A DNA stretch of 64,000 nucleotides from assembly GCF_030816615.1 (NCBI RefSeq), contig NZ_JAUSYD010000001.1, positions 5,168,501-5,232,500 of the forward strand. Direction: 5' to 3'. The notes under the pieces were generated by a model. It was not told where the DNA came from and made no database searches. It was given only the letters and a program-made list of their open reading frames with translations. The stretch comes from Streptomyces sp. B1I3 (GTDB taxonomy: Bacteria > Actinomycetota > Actinomycetes > Streptomycetales > Streptomycetaceae). The position numbers were made by a program, and so were the translations under genes. Of the stretch, positions 15,762 through 24,382 are shown piece by piece; position 1 is the first letter of the stretch, and each line of letters begins with the position of its first letter.

Positions 15762-17312
15762 ATGGGTACCAGCACGCACCGCCGCACGACCAGTACCCGC
15801 ACCAAGGCGGTCGGCGCCCTGGTCGCTGCGGCTGTCATCGGCGGCACGGTCTTCGCACTCACCGGCACGGCGCAGGCCGCGGCGGTCGGCGCCACCTACA
15901 CCAGGACCAGCGGCTGGAGCGGCGGCTACACCGGGCAGTACGTCGTCACGAACGACACCGGCAGGACCCGGTCGGGGTGGACGCTCGAATTCGACCTCCC
16001 CGCCGGCACGAAGATCGACTCGCTCTGGAACGGTGAGCACAGCGTCAGCGGCGGCCACGTCACCGTGAAGCCGGCGAGCTGGAACAAGGACCTCGCCCCC
16101 GGCGCGTCCGTGACGGTCGGTTTCGTCACCGCCGCGTCGGGCACCGCGGCCGATCCGGTCGAGTGCGTCATCGACGGCGCCGCGTGTTCCGCCGACGCCG
16201 GCGCGACACCGCAGCCGAGCGGACGCCCGACCGGGACGCCGGCGCCCACACCGACGCAGACGGCGACGCCCGCGCCCACGGAGACGGGAACGGCCGCGCC
16301 CACGCCTTCCCGGACGTCCGGCGGCGACGGAGGCGGGAACGGCGACGGAGGCGGGAACGGCGACGGAGGCGGGAACGGCGACGGAGGCGGGAACGGCGAC
16401 GGCGGGAGCGGTACGGCAACCGGCGCGCGGTTCGCCCCGTACGTCGACACCTCCCTCTACCCGGCGTACGACCTGCTCGACACGGCCGGCCGGACGGGCG
16501 TCAAGGAGTTCACGCTCGCGTTCATCACGTCCGGCGGCAGCTGCACCCCGCTCTGGGGCGGGGTGACCGCCCTCGGTGACGACGCGGTGGCCGCCCAGAT
16601 CGGCGCACTGCGGGCCGAAGGCGGAGACGTCCGCGTCTCCTTCGGCGGCGCGGCCGGCGCGGAACTGGCCCTGCACTGCTCCTCGGCCGCCGAACTGGCC
16701 GCCGCGTACGGCAAGGTCATCGACACCTACGAGCTCACCAAGGTCGACTTCGACATCGAGGGCGGGGCGCTGCCCGACACGGCGGCCAACTCCCGCCGTT
16801 CGCAGGCCATCGCCCAACTCCAGAAGTCCCACCCCGGACTGGACGTCTCCTTCACGCTGCCGGTGATGCCCGAGGGGCTGACCCAGCCGGGCGTGGACCT
16901 GATCGCAGACGCGAAGAAGAACGGGGTCACGGTCGACGCGGTCAACATCATGGCGATGGACTACGGGGCCTCCTACAGCGGTGACATGGGTGACTACGCG
17001 ACCCAGGCTGCCACCGCCACCCAGGCACAGATCAAGGGCGTGCTCGGCCTCTCCGACGACGCCGCCTGGAAGGCGGTCGCGGTCACCCCCATGATCGGCG
17101 TCAACGACGTCGCGACGGAGGTCTTCAAGGTCGACGACGCCGCCCAGCTGGTGAAGTTCGCGCAGGAGAAGGGCATCGGGCGGCTGGCGATGTGGTCCGG
17201 CACGCGGGACAAGCAGTGTGCGGGCGGCACCAAGCCGACGGCGGACGCGAGCTGCAGCTCGATCCTCCAGGAGCCGCTGGCCTTCACGAAGGCTTTCGGA
17301 GCCCTCCGCTAG
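15762..17312 (+). CDS. secreted CBM2-GH18 chitinase-like protein
   Basis: Protein of 516 aa. A signal peptide with twin-Arg-like start ends at AQA (about 39). A family-2 carbohydrate-binding module follows (about 42-145, with two Cys), then a Thr/Pro linker and a Gly/Asn/Asp linker, and a GH18 domain (about 222-515). The catalytic motif reads KVDFDIE with D329, D331 and E333, matching the GH18 DxDxE. It probably cleaves chitin or a related GlcNAc polymer outside the cell. Start ATG 15762 has GAGGCAGGA upstream. Regulation by the adjacent two-component system is likely from position. Confidence 0.9.
   Translation: MGTSTHRRTTSTRTKAVGALVAAAVIGGTVFALTGTAQAAAVGATYTRTSGWSGGYTGQYVVTNDTGRTRSGWTLEFDLPAGTKIDSLWNGEHSVSGGHVTVKPASWNKDLAPGASVTVGFVTAASGTAADPVECVIDGAACSADAGATPQPSGRPTGTPAPTPTQTATPAPTETGTAAPTPSRTSGGDGGGNGDGGGNGDGGGNGDGGGNGDGGSGTATGARFAPYVDTSLYPAYDLLDTAGRTGVKEFTLAFITSGGSCTPLWGGVTALGDDAVAAQIGALRAEGGDVRVSFGGAAGAELALHCSSAAELAAAYGKVIDTYELTKVDFDIEGGALPDTAANSRRSQAIAQLQKSHPGLDVSFTLPVMPEGLTQPGVDLIADAKKNGVTVDAVNIMAMDYGASYSGDMGDYATQAATATQAQIKGVLGLSDDAAWKAVAVTPMIGVNDVATEVFKVDDAAQLVKFAQEKGIGRLAMWSGTRDKQCAGGTKPTADASCSSILQEPLAFTKAFGALR
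16323..16394 (+). repeat. in-frame 18-bp tandem repeat (4 copies) in chitinase linker
   Basis: Four perfect copies of an 18-base unit encode (GDGGGN)4, followed by a partial copy. The repeat length can change by slippage without breaking the frame. Confidence 0.95.
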
Positions 17313-18032
17313 CACCCGCCCGCTCCACCCGCGGGCACCCACCCGCCCCCACCCCGCAGGCACTCCCGTACTCCCGCAGACCATCCCCGCCCGTCCGCAG
17401 ACCATCCCCGCCCGCGCACCCCGGCCGGCCCCCCACCCCCCACATCCGGCCGGGGTGCGCGCCCCTTTGTCCGCACCTTCCACCCGCCGAGCGGAACACC
17501 CCCCTGCCCGCCCGGAGTTCGGGGAAAGAACGCGGGAAGGCACTCAGGTCCCTCTGGGCACCCCCGAACCGCCGTGTCCCGTTCATTTTCCGGCGGGCGT
17601 CTCCGGACGGGCGGGGCCGGTGGCACCCGCCGGAAAGCCCGCGCCGAAAACCGCCGACGAGGCGCCCCGGATCGCGGACAGCTGCCGCCTTTTCGGCCCA
17701 ACATCCGTCTGACCTGCGGACTTTGGCAACCGGGCGCTCAACCCATGCAGGGTGCGTCGATGAACGCAAGACCTCGGTCGGACACGTTCGCGTGACTTGC
17801 AGGACACACTCGGGCAACGGAAGCGTCTTCAACTCTTGACACCCACCCCCTTCAGGCAGCAATCTTCCGGCATCAGCGCATGGGAGCGCTCCCATATCGA
17901 ACGAGGTTTTTCGCTCGTACGGGGACGGCACAGCCCATGTCCTCTCCGTACCACTGGCACCCGCACCCACCAGCGCGTATGCCGAGCAGATCGAACGAAC
18001 GCCAGTCCCACCCTGGAACAAGGAGTAGTGGA
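17313..18032. other. intergenic region upstream of cebE
   Basis: A 720-base gap. The first half is C-rich with a 20-base direct repeat (the CAGACCATCCCCGCCCG segment occurs twice near 17378-17415) and no credible gene. The second half holds the cebE promoter and CebR operator. A possible -35 TTGACA lies at 17836-17841 and a weak -10 (CAATCT) at 17860-17865. Confidence 0.6.
17881..17894. promoter_or_regulatory. CebR operator upstream of cebE
   Basis: A perfect 14-bp palindrome TGGGAGCGCTCCCA, identical to the published streptomycete CebR box. It lies just after the likely cebE promoter and 139 bases before the start codon; repression is relieved by cellobiose in known systems. Confidence 0.93.
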
Positions 18033-19355
18033 ATGCGCATCACCCGCACCGTCGCAGGTCGACGCCGCAGAGCTGCCGTCATGGCCACCACGGGCCTCAC
18101 GGCCACCGCGCTGCTGCTGACCGGCTGCAGCGACTCGGGATCGGACTCCGACGAGGCCGACGCGAACGGGAACATCACCCTGACCGTCGCCGACTTCGGG
18201 CAGTTCGGGTACAAGGAGGCGGGGCTCTTCGCGAAGTACCACGAGCTCCACCCGAACATCACGGTCAAGGAAAACACCACGGCCGACGAGAAGGTCTACT
18301 ACCCCAAGTTCCTCCAGCAGCTCAACACGGGCAGCGGACTGGCCGACGTACAGGGCATCGAGGTCGGCCGCATCAAGGAGCTCGTCGACACCAAGGCCGA
18401 CGCGTTCACCGACCTCGCCAAGGTGGTCGACACCGACCAGTGGGTGAACTGGAAGGCGCTGCAGGCCAGCACCGACGAGGGCAAGGTCATCGGAGCGGGC
18501 ACCGACATCGGCCCCATGTCGATCTGCTACCGCCGTGACCTGTTCGAGCAGGCCGGTCTGCCGGCCGACCGCGAGGCGGTCGCCGCGAAGGTCGCCGGCG
18601 GCTGGGAGGACTACCTCAAGCTCGGTGAGGAGTACAAGAAGAAGGCTCCCAAGGACACCTTCTTCATGGACTCCGCCAGCGCCATGTACAACGGCGTGGT
18701 CAGCTCCGACTCGGAGCAGTACTACTCCAAGGACGGCAAGCCGATCTACAAGGAGAGCGCCGGCGTCAAGGCGGGCTGGGATCTCGCCGCCGAGGCCGTC
18801 GACAAGAAGCTGACCCAGGGCCTGGCCCAGTTCAGCCCCCCGTGGCAGGCGGCCCTGCGCAAGGGCAGCATCGCCACCGTCGCCTGCCCCGCGTGGATGG
18901 CGGCGCAGATCTCCACGTACGCCGGTGACGCGTTCAAGGGCAAGTGGGACATCGCCCGCACTCCGGGTGAGACCGCGGCCAACTGGGGCGGTTCGTTCCT
19001 CTCCGTGCCCGCGAAGGGCAAGCACGTGAAGGAGGCCGGTGAGCTCGTCAAGTGGCTGACCGCGCCCGAGCAGCAGGCCGCCGTCTTCAAGGCGGTCGGT
19101 GTCTTCCCGTCGAACAAGGGCGCCTACGAGCTCGCCGACGTGAAGAGCGCCAAGCTGGCGTACTTCAACAACGCCCCCATCGGTGAGATCTACGCCGAAG
19201 AGGCACAGATCATCCCCGCGGCCGTGCTCGGCCCGAAGGACGGCATCATCAAGGACTCCATCTCCACCCAGATCAACAACATGGAGCAGCGCGGCACCAG
19301 CCCGGACAAGGCCTGGGACGCCGCCACCGAGGCCATCGACAAGGTGATCGGCTGA
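18033..19355 (+). CDS. cebE: cellobiose/cello-oligosaccharide-binding lipoprotein CebE
   Basis: Protein of 440 aa, ATG 18033 with AAGGAG at 18020. The signal peptide ends in a lipobox LLTGC with acylated C32, so the mature protein is anchored outside the membrane. The rest is a family-1 extracellular solute-binding protein (periplasmic-binding-protein fold) that delivers cellobiose and cellotriose to CebFG. First gene of the cebEFG-bglC cluster. The ATPase MsiK that energises this transporter in other streptomycetes is not encoded here, which is normal. Confidence 0.92.
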   Translation: MRITRTVAGRRRRAAVMATTGLTATALLLTGCSDSGSDSDEADANGNITLTVADFGQFGYKEAGLFAKYHELHPNITVKENTTADEKVYYPKFLQQLNTGSGLADVQGIEVGRIKELVDTKADAFTDLAKVVDTDQWVNWKALQASTDEGKVIGAGTDIGPMSICYRRDLFEQAGLPADREAVAAKVAGGWEDYLKLGEEYKKKAPKDTFFMDSASAMYNGVVSSDSEQYYSKDGKPIYKESAGVKAGWDLAAEAVDKKLTQGLAQFSPPWQAALRKGSIATVACPAWMAAQISTYAGDAFKGKWDIARTPGETAANWGGSFLSVPAKGKHVKEAGELVKWLTAPEQQAAVFKAVGVFPSNKGAYELADVKSAKLAYFNNAPIGEIYAEEAQIIPAAVLGPKDGIIKDSISTQINNMEQRGTSPDKAWDAATEAIDKVIG

Positions 19356-19361
19356 TCCTGG

Positions 19362-19413
19362 CCGGTGCGGGCGGCCGGGACGCCTTCCACGCGTCCCCGG
19401 CCGCCCGCACCGG
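19362..19413 (+). terminator. long hairpin between cebE and cebF
   Basis: A 22-bp stem with one bulged base (19362-19383 with 19391-19413) and a 7-base loop follows the cebE stop by 6 bases and has no T-run. It probably stabilises cebE mRNA or attenuates read-through, giving more binding protein than permease. Confidence 0.7.
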
Positions 19414-19525
19414 TGCCGGTTCCCGAACCGGCCCCGTGCACGGCTTCCGACACCCCCGCCGGACCTGACCAGAGGCCCGGCCTGCCCCTGTGGTGTCGGC
19501 ACACCCCAGGGAAGGACTCCCACCT

Positions 19526-20524
19526 GTGGCAACCACGACCCCCACCCGGGGCGCACACGGCTCCCGGCCCAGCCGCCGCGCTCCGAAGCCCATGACCCCC
19601 GCTCGCCAGGCATGGCGCAGCCGGCTGTGGCGATGGGACGACAAGGCGTCGCCGTACGCCTACATCGCCCCCTTCTTCCTCGTCTTCGGGGCCTTCGGGC
19701 TCTACCCCCTCATCTACACGGGCTGGATCGCCCTCCACAAGGTGGAGATGACCGGCCTCGACCAGATGGAATGGGTCGGCTGGGACAACTTCAGCACCAT
19801 CCTGCAGGACTCCGAGTTCTGGACCGCGGTCACCAACACCTTCGTCATCGGGGTCATCTCGACCGTCCCGCAGCTGATGATGGCGCTCGGCCTCGCCCAC
19901 CTGCTGAACTACAAGCTGCGTGCCAGCACCTTCTGGCGCACGGTGATCCTCACCCCGTACGCCACCTCGGTGGCCTCCGCGGCTCTCGTCTTCGCCCTGG
20001 TGTTCCGCGCGGACGGCGGCCTCCTGAACTGGGTGCTCAGCTTCTTCGGCGCCGGTGAGACGAACTGGGTCAACGGCCACTGGACGTCCAACATCGCCAT
20101 CGCCGTCATCGTGATCTGGCGCTGGACGGGCTACAACACGCTGATCTACCTGGCCGCCATGCAGGCGGTCCCCTCGGACCTGTACGAGGCCGCCTCGATC
20201 GACGGGGCCTCGCGCTGGCAGCAGTTCCGCAACGTGACGATTCCCGCGCTCCGGCCGACGATCCTCTTCACGATCGTCATCTCGACCATCGGCTCCATGC
20301 AGCTGTTCGGTGAGCCCCTCCTGCTCGAGGGCGGCGTCAACGGAGCGCAGGGCGGCACGGAGCACCAGTACGAAACGCTCAGCATCTACCTCTACAACTA
20401 CGGCTGGAATCTCGGGCACCTCGGTCCGGCCGCCGCAGTCGCCTGGGCCATGCTCGTCCTGCTGCTGCTCATTGCCGCGATCAACTGGCTCATCGGGCGC
20501 TTCGCGCGCAAGACCGCGGCCTGA
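19526..20524 (+). CDS. cebF: cellobiose ABC transporter permease CebF
   Basis: Protein of 332 aa with six hydrophobic segments and the EAA loop (LYEAASIDGASRWQQFRNV), the site that contacts the ATPase. It belongs to the MalF-like permeases and forms the membrane channel with CebG. Start GTG 19526 follows GGGAAGGA; in-frame ATG further in is less likely. Followed by cebG after 15 bases. Confidence 0.9.
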   Translation: MATTTPTRGAHGSRPSRRAPKPMTPARQAWRSRLWRWDDKASPYAYIAPFFLVFGAFGLYPLIYTGWIALHKVEMTGLDQMEWVGWDNFSTILQDSEFWTAVTNTFVIGVISTVPQLMMALGLAHLLNYKLRASTFWRTVILTPYATSVASAALVFALVFRADGGLLNWVLSFFGAGETNWVNGHWTSNIAIAVIVIWRWTGYNTLIYLAAMQAVPSDLYEAASIDGASRWQQFRNVTIPALRPTILFTIVISTIGSMQLFGEPLLLEGGVNGAQGGTEHQYETLSIYLYNYGWNLGHLGPAAAVAWAMLVLLLLIAAINWLIGRFARKTAA

Positions 20525-20539
20525 CGGGGAGCGATAACC

Positions 20540-21466
20540 ATGACCACCACCAGCCCCATCACCGCCCCGGACCACCGCGGCGTCACCAAGACCGCCGCCC
20601 GCCCCGGCGAACCGCCGCGCCGCCGCCGCTTCAAGCCCGGAGCCGGCCGCCAGCACCACGCGGGACCCTTCGCCTACTTCGCCCTGGCCGTCGTCGGCAT
20701 CGGCTCGCTGTTCCCGCTGTACTGGACGCTCGTCACCGCGTCCCGCACCCAGGACGAGGTGCTGGACACGCCTCCGCCGCTCTTCCCGGGCGGCAAGCTG
20801 TTCGACAACCTCGAAGCGGCCTGGGAACAGGCCCACCTCGGCACAGCCATCCTCAACACCTTCATCGTGTCCTGCTGCATCACCGCCGCGACCCTCTTCT
20901 TCTGCACCCTGGCGGGCTACGCCTTCGCCAAGATGCGCTTCAGGGGCCGTGGAGCGCTGATGACCACGGTCATCGCCACCCTGACGATCCCTCCGCAGCT
21001 GAGCGTCGTCCCGCTGTTCATGATGATGTCCGACATCGGCTGGGGCGGGCAGCTGGAGTCGGTGATCTTCCCGACCCTGGTGAGCGCCTTCGGTGTGTTC
21101 TTCATGCGTCAGTACCTCCTGGAGGCGCTGCCGTACGAGCTCATCGAGGCGGGCAGGATGGACGGGGCGAACAACCTGCGTATCGTCCGGAGCATCGTGC
21201 TCCCCGTGGCCCGCCCGGCCATGATGGTGCTCGGCATGCTCACCTTCGTCCAGACGTGGAACGACTTCTTCTGGCCCTACCTCGCGCTGAACCAGGAGAA
21301 CCCCACCCTGCAGGTCGCCCTCGGCCAGCTGAGTGCCTCCTACGTTCCCGACCAGAGCATCATCATGGCCGGCGCGCTGATCAGCACAGTGCCGCTGCTC
21401 GTCGTCTTCGTGATCTTCGGCAAGCAGATCGTCGGTGGGATCATGTCCGGTGCCGTCAAGGGCTGA
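20540..21466 (+). CDS. cebG: cellobiose ABC transporter permease CebG
   Basis: Protein of 308 aa, MalG-like, six membrane segments and an EAA loop (LIEAGRMDGANNLRIVRSI). ATG 20540 with GGGGAG upstream, 15 bases after cebF, clearly the same operon. A basic, Pro-rich N-terminal cytoplasmic tail of about 45 residues precedes the first helix. Confidence 0.92.
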   Translation: MTTTSPITAPDHRGVTKTAARPGEPPRRRRFKPGAGRQHHAGPFAYFALAVVGIGSLFPLYWTLVTASRTQDEVLDTPPPLFPGGKLFDNLEAAWEQAHLGTAILNTFIVSCCITAATLFFCTLAGYAFAKMRFRGRGALMTTVIATLTIPPQLSVVPLFMMMSDIGWGGQLESVIFPTLVSAFGVFFMRQYLLEALPYELIEAGRMDGANNLRIVRSIVLPVARPAMMVLGMLTFVQTWNDFFWPYLALNQENPTLQVALGQLSASYVPDQSIIMAGALISTVPLLVVFVIFGKQIVGGIMSGAVKG

Positions 21467-21635
21467 CCGCCCGCAGCGGACTCCGGCCGGCGGTCCCGCC
21501 GCGGTCCGGCCCCGGTCCGACCCCGGGCCGCCGGTCCTCCCCGGTCGGCCCCGGCCGTTCCGTACGGCCTGTACCTGACCACAGACCGTACGGGGGTCGG
21601 GGCCCCCGCACTTCCCGTCCCTTTCCCTCCACCCA

Positions 21636-21649
21636 TGGGAGCGCTCCCG
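21636..21649. promoter_or_regulatory. CebR operator overlapping the bglC translation start
   Basis: TGGGAGCGCTCCCG, one change from the perfect CebR palindrome. It ends one base before the bglC ATG, so the same bases supply the purine-rich ribosome-binding region; CebR bound here would act as a roadblock or block an internal promoter. Confidence 0.88.
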
Positions 21650-21650
21650 C

Positions 21651-23111
21651 ATGACTGCCGTACGACCCGACACCACCCCGAAGCAGGCGCCCGAGGCACA
21701 GTTCCCCACGGGCTTCATCTGGGGCGCGGCGACCGCCTCCTACCAGGTCGAGGGTGCCGCTGCCGAGGACGGCCGCACGCCGTCCATCTGGGACACCTTC
21801 AGCCGTACTCCCGGCAAGGTCCGCAACGGCGACACCGGCGACATCGCCGCCGACCACTACCACCGCTACCGCGACGACGTCGCACTCATGAAGCAGCTCG
21901 GGCTGAAGGCCTACCGCTTCTCCGTCTCCTGGTCCCGTGTGCAGCCCACCGGCCGAGGCCCGGCCGTCGAGCGCGGCCTGGACTTCTACCGCAAACTCGT
22001 CGACGAGCTGCTCGACGCCGGCATCATGCCCGTCGCCACCCTCTACCACTGGGACCTGCCCCAGGAGCTGGAGGACGCCGGCGGCTGGCCCGAGCGCGTC
22101 ACCGCCGAGCGCTTCGCCGACTACGCCGCCATCGTGTCCGGCGCACTCGGCGACCGGGTCGGCATGTGGACCACCCTCAACGAGCCGTGGTGCTCGGCCT
22201 ATCTCGGTTACGGCTCCGGTGTGCACGCCCCCGGCCGCACCGAGCCCGCAGCGGCGCTGCAGGCGGCCCACCACCTCAACCTCGCCCATGGCCGGGCGAT
22301 CGAGGTTCTGCGCGCCCAACTCCCCGCTGCTGCGCAGACCTCGGTCACCCTCAATCTCCACCAGGTCCGCCCGCTCACCGACAGTCCGGCCGACGTGGAC
22401 GCCGCACGCCGGATCGACGCCGTCGGCAACCGCGTCTTCACCGGCCCGATGCTGCGCGGCGAGTACCCCGAGGACCTGATCGCCGACACCTCGCACCTGG
22501 TGGACTGGTCGAAACTGGTCAAGGACGGCGACCTCGCGGCCATCTCCCGTCCCGTCGACGCGCTCGGCATCAACTACTACACGCCGACCCTGGTCTCCGA
22601 CCCGGTCGAGGGTGCGGACTACGCGCGCAGCGAGGCCCACGGCAGCAGCGCCCACTCCCCGTGGCCCGGCTCCGAGCACATCGCCTTCCACCTCGCGGAG
22701 GGGAAGGCGCGCACCGCGATGGACTGGTCGATCGACCCCGACGGGCTGTACAGCCTGCTCATGGACGTCCACCGCGACCACCCCGGTCTGCCGCTGATGG
22801 TCACCGAGAACGGCGCCGCGTTCGACGACTACGTCTCGCCCGAGGGCAAGGTCGAGGACCCCGAGCGGATCGCCTACCTGCACGGCCACCTCGACGCCGT
22901 CCGGCGGGCGATCGCCGACGGCGCGGACGTCCGCGGCTACTTCCTGTGGTCGCTGATGGACAACTTCGAGTGGGCGTACGGCTATTCGAAGCGTTTCGGT
23001 GCGGTGTACGTCGACTACGCCTCCCAGCGCCGCATCCCCAAGGCGAGCGCCCACTGGTACTCCGACGTGATCCGCCGCCACGCCCTGCCCCGGGCCGACG
23101 GCGCGGTCTGA
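21651..23111 (+). CDS. bglC: intracellular beta-glucosidase BglC (GH1)
   Basis: Protein of 486 aa without a signal peptide. The GH1 acid/base is E178 in TLNEPWC and the nucleophile is E386 in VTENGAAF; the N-terminal signature FIWGAATASYQVEGA is present. It cleaves imported cellobiose to glucose, removing the CebR inducer. ATG 21651 sits directly after the CebR box. A strong terminator follows 13 bases after the stop. Confidence 0.95.
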   Translation: MTAVRPDTTPKQAPEAQFPTGFIWGAATASYQVEGAAAEDGRTPSIWDTFSRTPGKVRNGDTGDIAADHYHRYRDDVALMKQLGLKAYRFSVSWSRVQPTGRGPAVERGLDFYRKLVDELLDAGIMPVATLYHWDLPQELEDAGGWPERVTAERFADYAAIVSGALGDRVGMWTTLNEPWCSAYLGYGSGVHAPGRTEPAAALQAAHHLNLAHGRAIEVLRAQLPAAAQTSVTLNLHQVRPLTDSPADVDAARRIDAVGNRVFTGPMLRGEYPEDLIADTSHLVDWSKLVKDGDLAAISRPVDALGINYYTPTLVSDPVEGADYARSEAHGSSAHSPWPGSEHIAFHLAEGKARTAMDWSIDPDGLYSLLMDVHRDHPGLPLMVTENGAAFDDYVSPEGKVEDPERIAYLHGHLDAVRRAIADGADVRGYFLWSLMDNFEWAYGYSKRFGAVYVDYASQRRIPKASAHWYSDVIRRHALPRADGAV

Positions 23112-23124
23112 CCCGAGAAGGAGG

Positions 23125-23158
23125 AGCGGGGCCCGCCCGGGGGGGGGCGGGCCCCGCT
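23125..23158 (+). terminator. rho-independent terminator of the ceb operon
   Basis: A perfect 14-bp GC stem (23125-23138 with 23145-23158), six-G loop and a short T-run end the ceb-bglC transcript before cebR. Confidence 0.9.
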
Positions 23159-23208
23159 TTTCTGCGCCCGCCCCGCCTTACCTGCCGGTCACACGGACGC
23201 CGTAGGCT

Positions 23209-23222
23209 TGGGAGCGCTCCCA
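23209..23222. promoter_or_regulatory. CebR operator upstream of cebR
   Basis: Perfect TGGGAGCGCTCCCA, extended to an 18-bp palindrome (23207-23224), 113 bases before the cebR start. It indicates that CebR controls its own gene. Confidence 0.92.
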
Positions 23223-23335
23223 AGAATGTGGCGCCGGCACGGACCGCCAGGTCCGCACGAGTGTCGAGGGAACGGGCAGTGGGACTTGGTTTGGCTACCC
23301 CGCTGTGAGAAATTGACCGCGAACGGGAGGCAGCC

Positions 23336-24382
23336 ATGGCGGCAGCGCGAGTACGGAGTGGCGGGCGGCCCACGCTCGAAGAGGTAGCGGCACGGGCCGG
23401 AGTGGGGCGGGGCACTGCCTCACGCGTCATCAACGGCTCGCCCCGGGTCAGCGCCCAGACCAGGGAGGCCGTCGAGGCGGCCGTCGCCGAACTGGGTTAC
23501 GTGCCCAACCGGGCGGCCCGCGCGCTCGCCGGGAACCGGACGGACGCCATCGCGCTCGTCGTGCCCGAGTCCGAGACCCGGTTCTTCGCCGAACCGTACT
23601 TCTCCGACATCGTGCGGGGAGTCGGAGCGGCCCTCGCCGACACCGAGATGCAGTTGCTGCTGACCCTCGCCGGCAACGACCGCGAGCGCCGCCGGCTGGC
23701 CCAGTACCTGACCGCGCACCGGGTCGACGGTGTGCTGCTGGTCTCCGTGCACGCGGACGACCCGCTGCCCGACCTGCTGGAGCAGCTCGGCATGCCCTCC
23801 GTGATCAGCGGCCGCAGGCACGCGGCGGAGACGCTGCCCTCCGTCGACTCCGACAACTTCGAGGGCGCCCGCGCGGCGGTGGACCACCTGATAGCGCGGG
23901 GCCGCCGCTGCATCGCCACGATCACCGGACGCCTCGACGTGTACGGCGCCCAGCGCCGCCTCGACGGCTACCGCAAGGCCGTCGCCGCGGCCGGGCTCGA
24001 CCCGGACGAGCGGCTGATCGCCCCTGCCGACTTCAGCGAGGAAGGCGGCGTCCGCGCCATGCGCGAGCTGCTGGCCCGGCGCCCGGACGTGGACGCGGTG
24101 TTCGCCGCATCCGACGTGATGGCGGCGGGCGCCCGCCAGGTGCTGCGTGAGTCCGGCCGCCGCATCCCGGACGACGTGGCCCTCATCGGCTTCGACGACT
24201 CGGCGGTGGCCCGCCACATGGACCCGCCGCTGACGAGCGTCCGCCAGCCGATCGAGGAGATGGGCCGCACGATGACCCGCGTCCTGCTCCAGGAGATCGC
24301 GAACCGCTCCTCGGGCGACGGCACCCAGGAACGCCCGAGGATCGTGCTGCCCACGGAGCTGGTGGTGCGGGAGTCGTCCTGA
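23336..24382 (+). CDS. cebR: LacI-family repressor CebR
   Basis: Protein of 348 aa. The LacI helix-turn-helix is at about 10-35 (TLEEVAARAGVGRGTASRVI), the hinge includes YVPNRAARALAG, and the rest is a periplasmic-binding-like sugar domain. CebR in S. griseus and S. scabies represses ceb/bglC genes and is released by cellobiose. Here it is downstream of bglC on the same strand but has its own promoter region and operator behind a terminator. ATG 23336 with GGGAGG. Confidence 0.94.
   Translation: MAAARVRSGGRPTLEEVAARAGVGRGTASRVINGSPRVSAQTREAVEAAVAELGYVPNRAARALAGNRTDAIALVVPESETRFFAEPYFSDIVRGVGAALADTEMQLLLTLAGNDRERRRLAQYLTAHRVDGVLLVSVHADDPLPDLLEQLGMPSVISGRRHAAETLPSVDSDNFEGARAAVDHLIARGRRCIATITGRLDVYGAQRRLDGYRKAVAAAGLDPDERLIAPADFSEEGGVRAMRELLARRPDVDAVFAASDVMAAGARQVLRESGRRIPDDVALIGFDDSAVARHMDPPLTSVRQPIEEMGRTMTRVLLQEIANRSSGDGTQERPRIVLPTELVVRESS

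Noticed and set aside
14052..17543. 1163-aa open frame on the minus strand
   Set aside because: It is antisense to the two-component genes and chitinase-like gene, which have clear motifs; high GC gives long antisense frames.
19190..21718. 842-aa open frame on the minus strand
   Set aside because: Antisense of cebF and cebG; composition is typical of an antisense frame.
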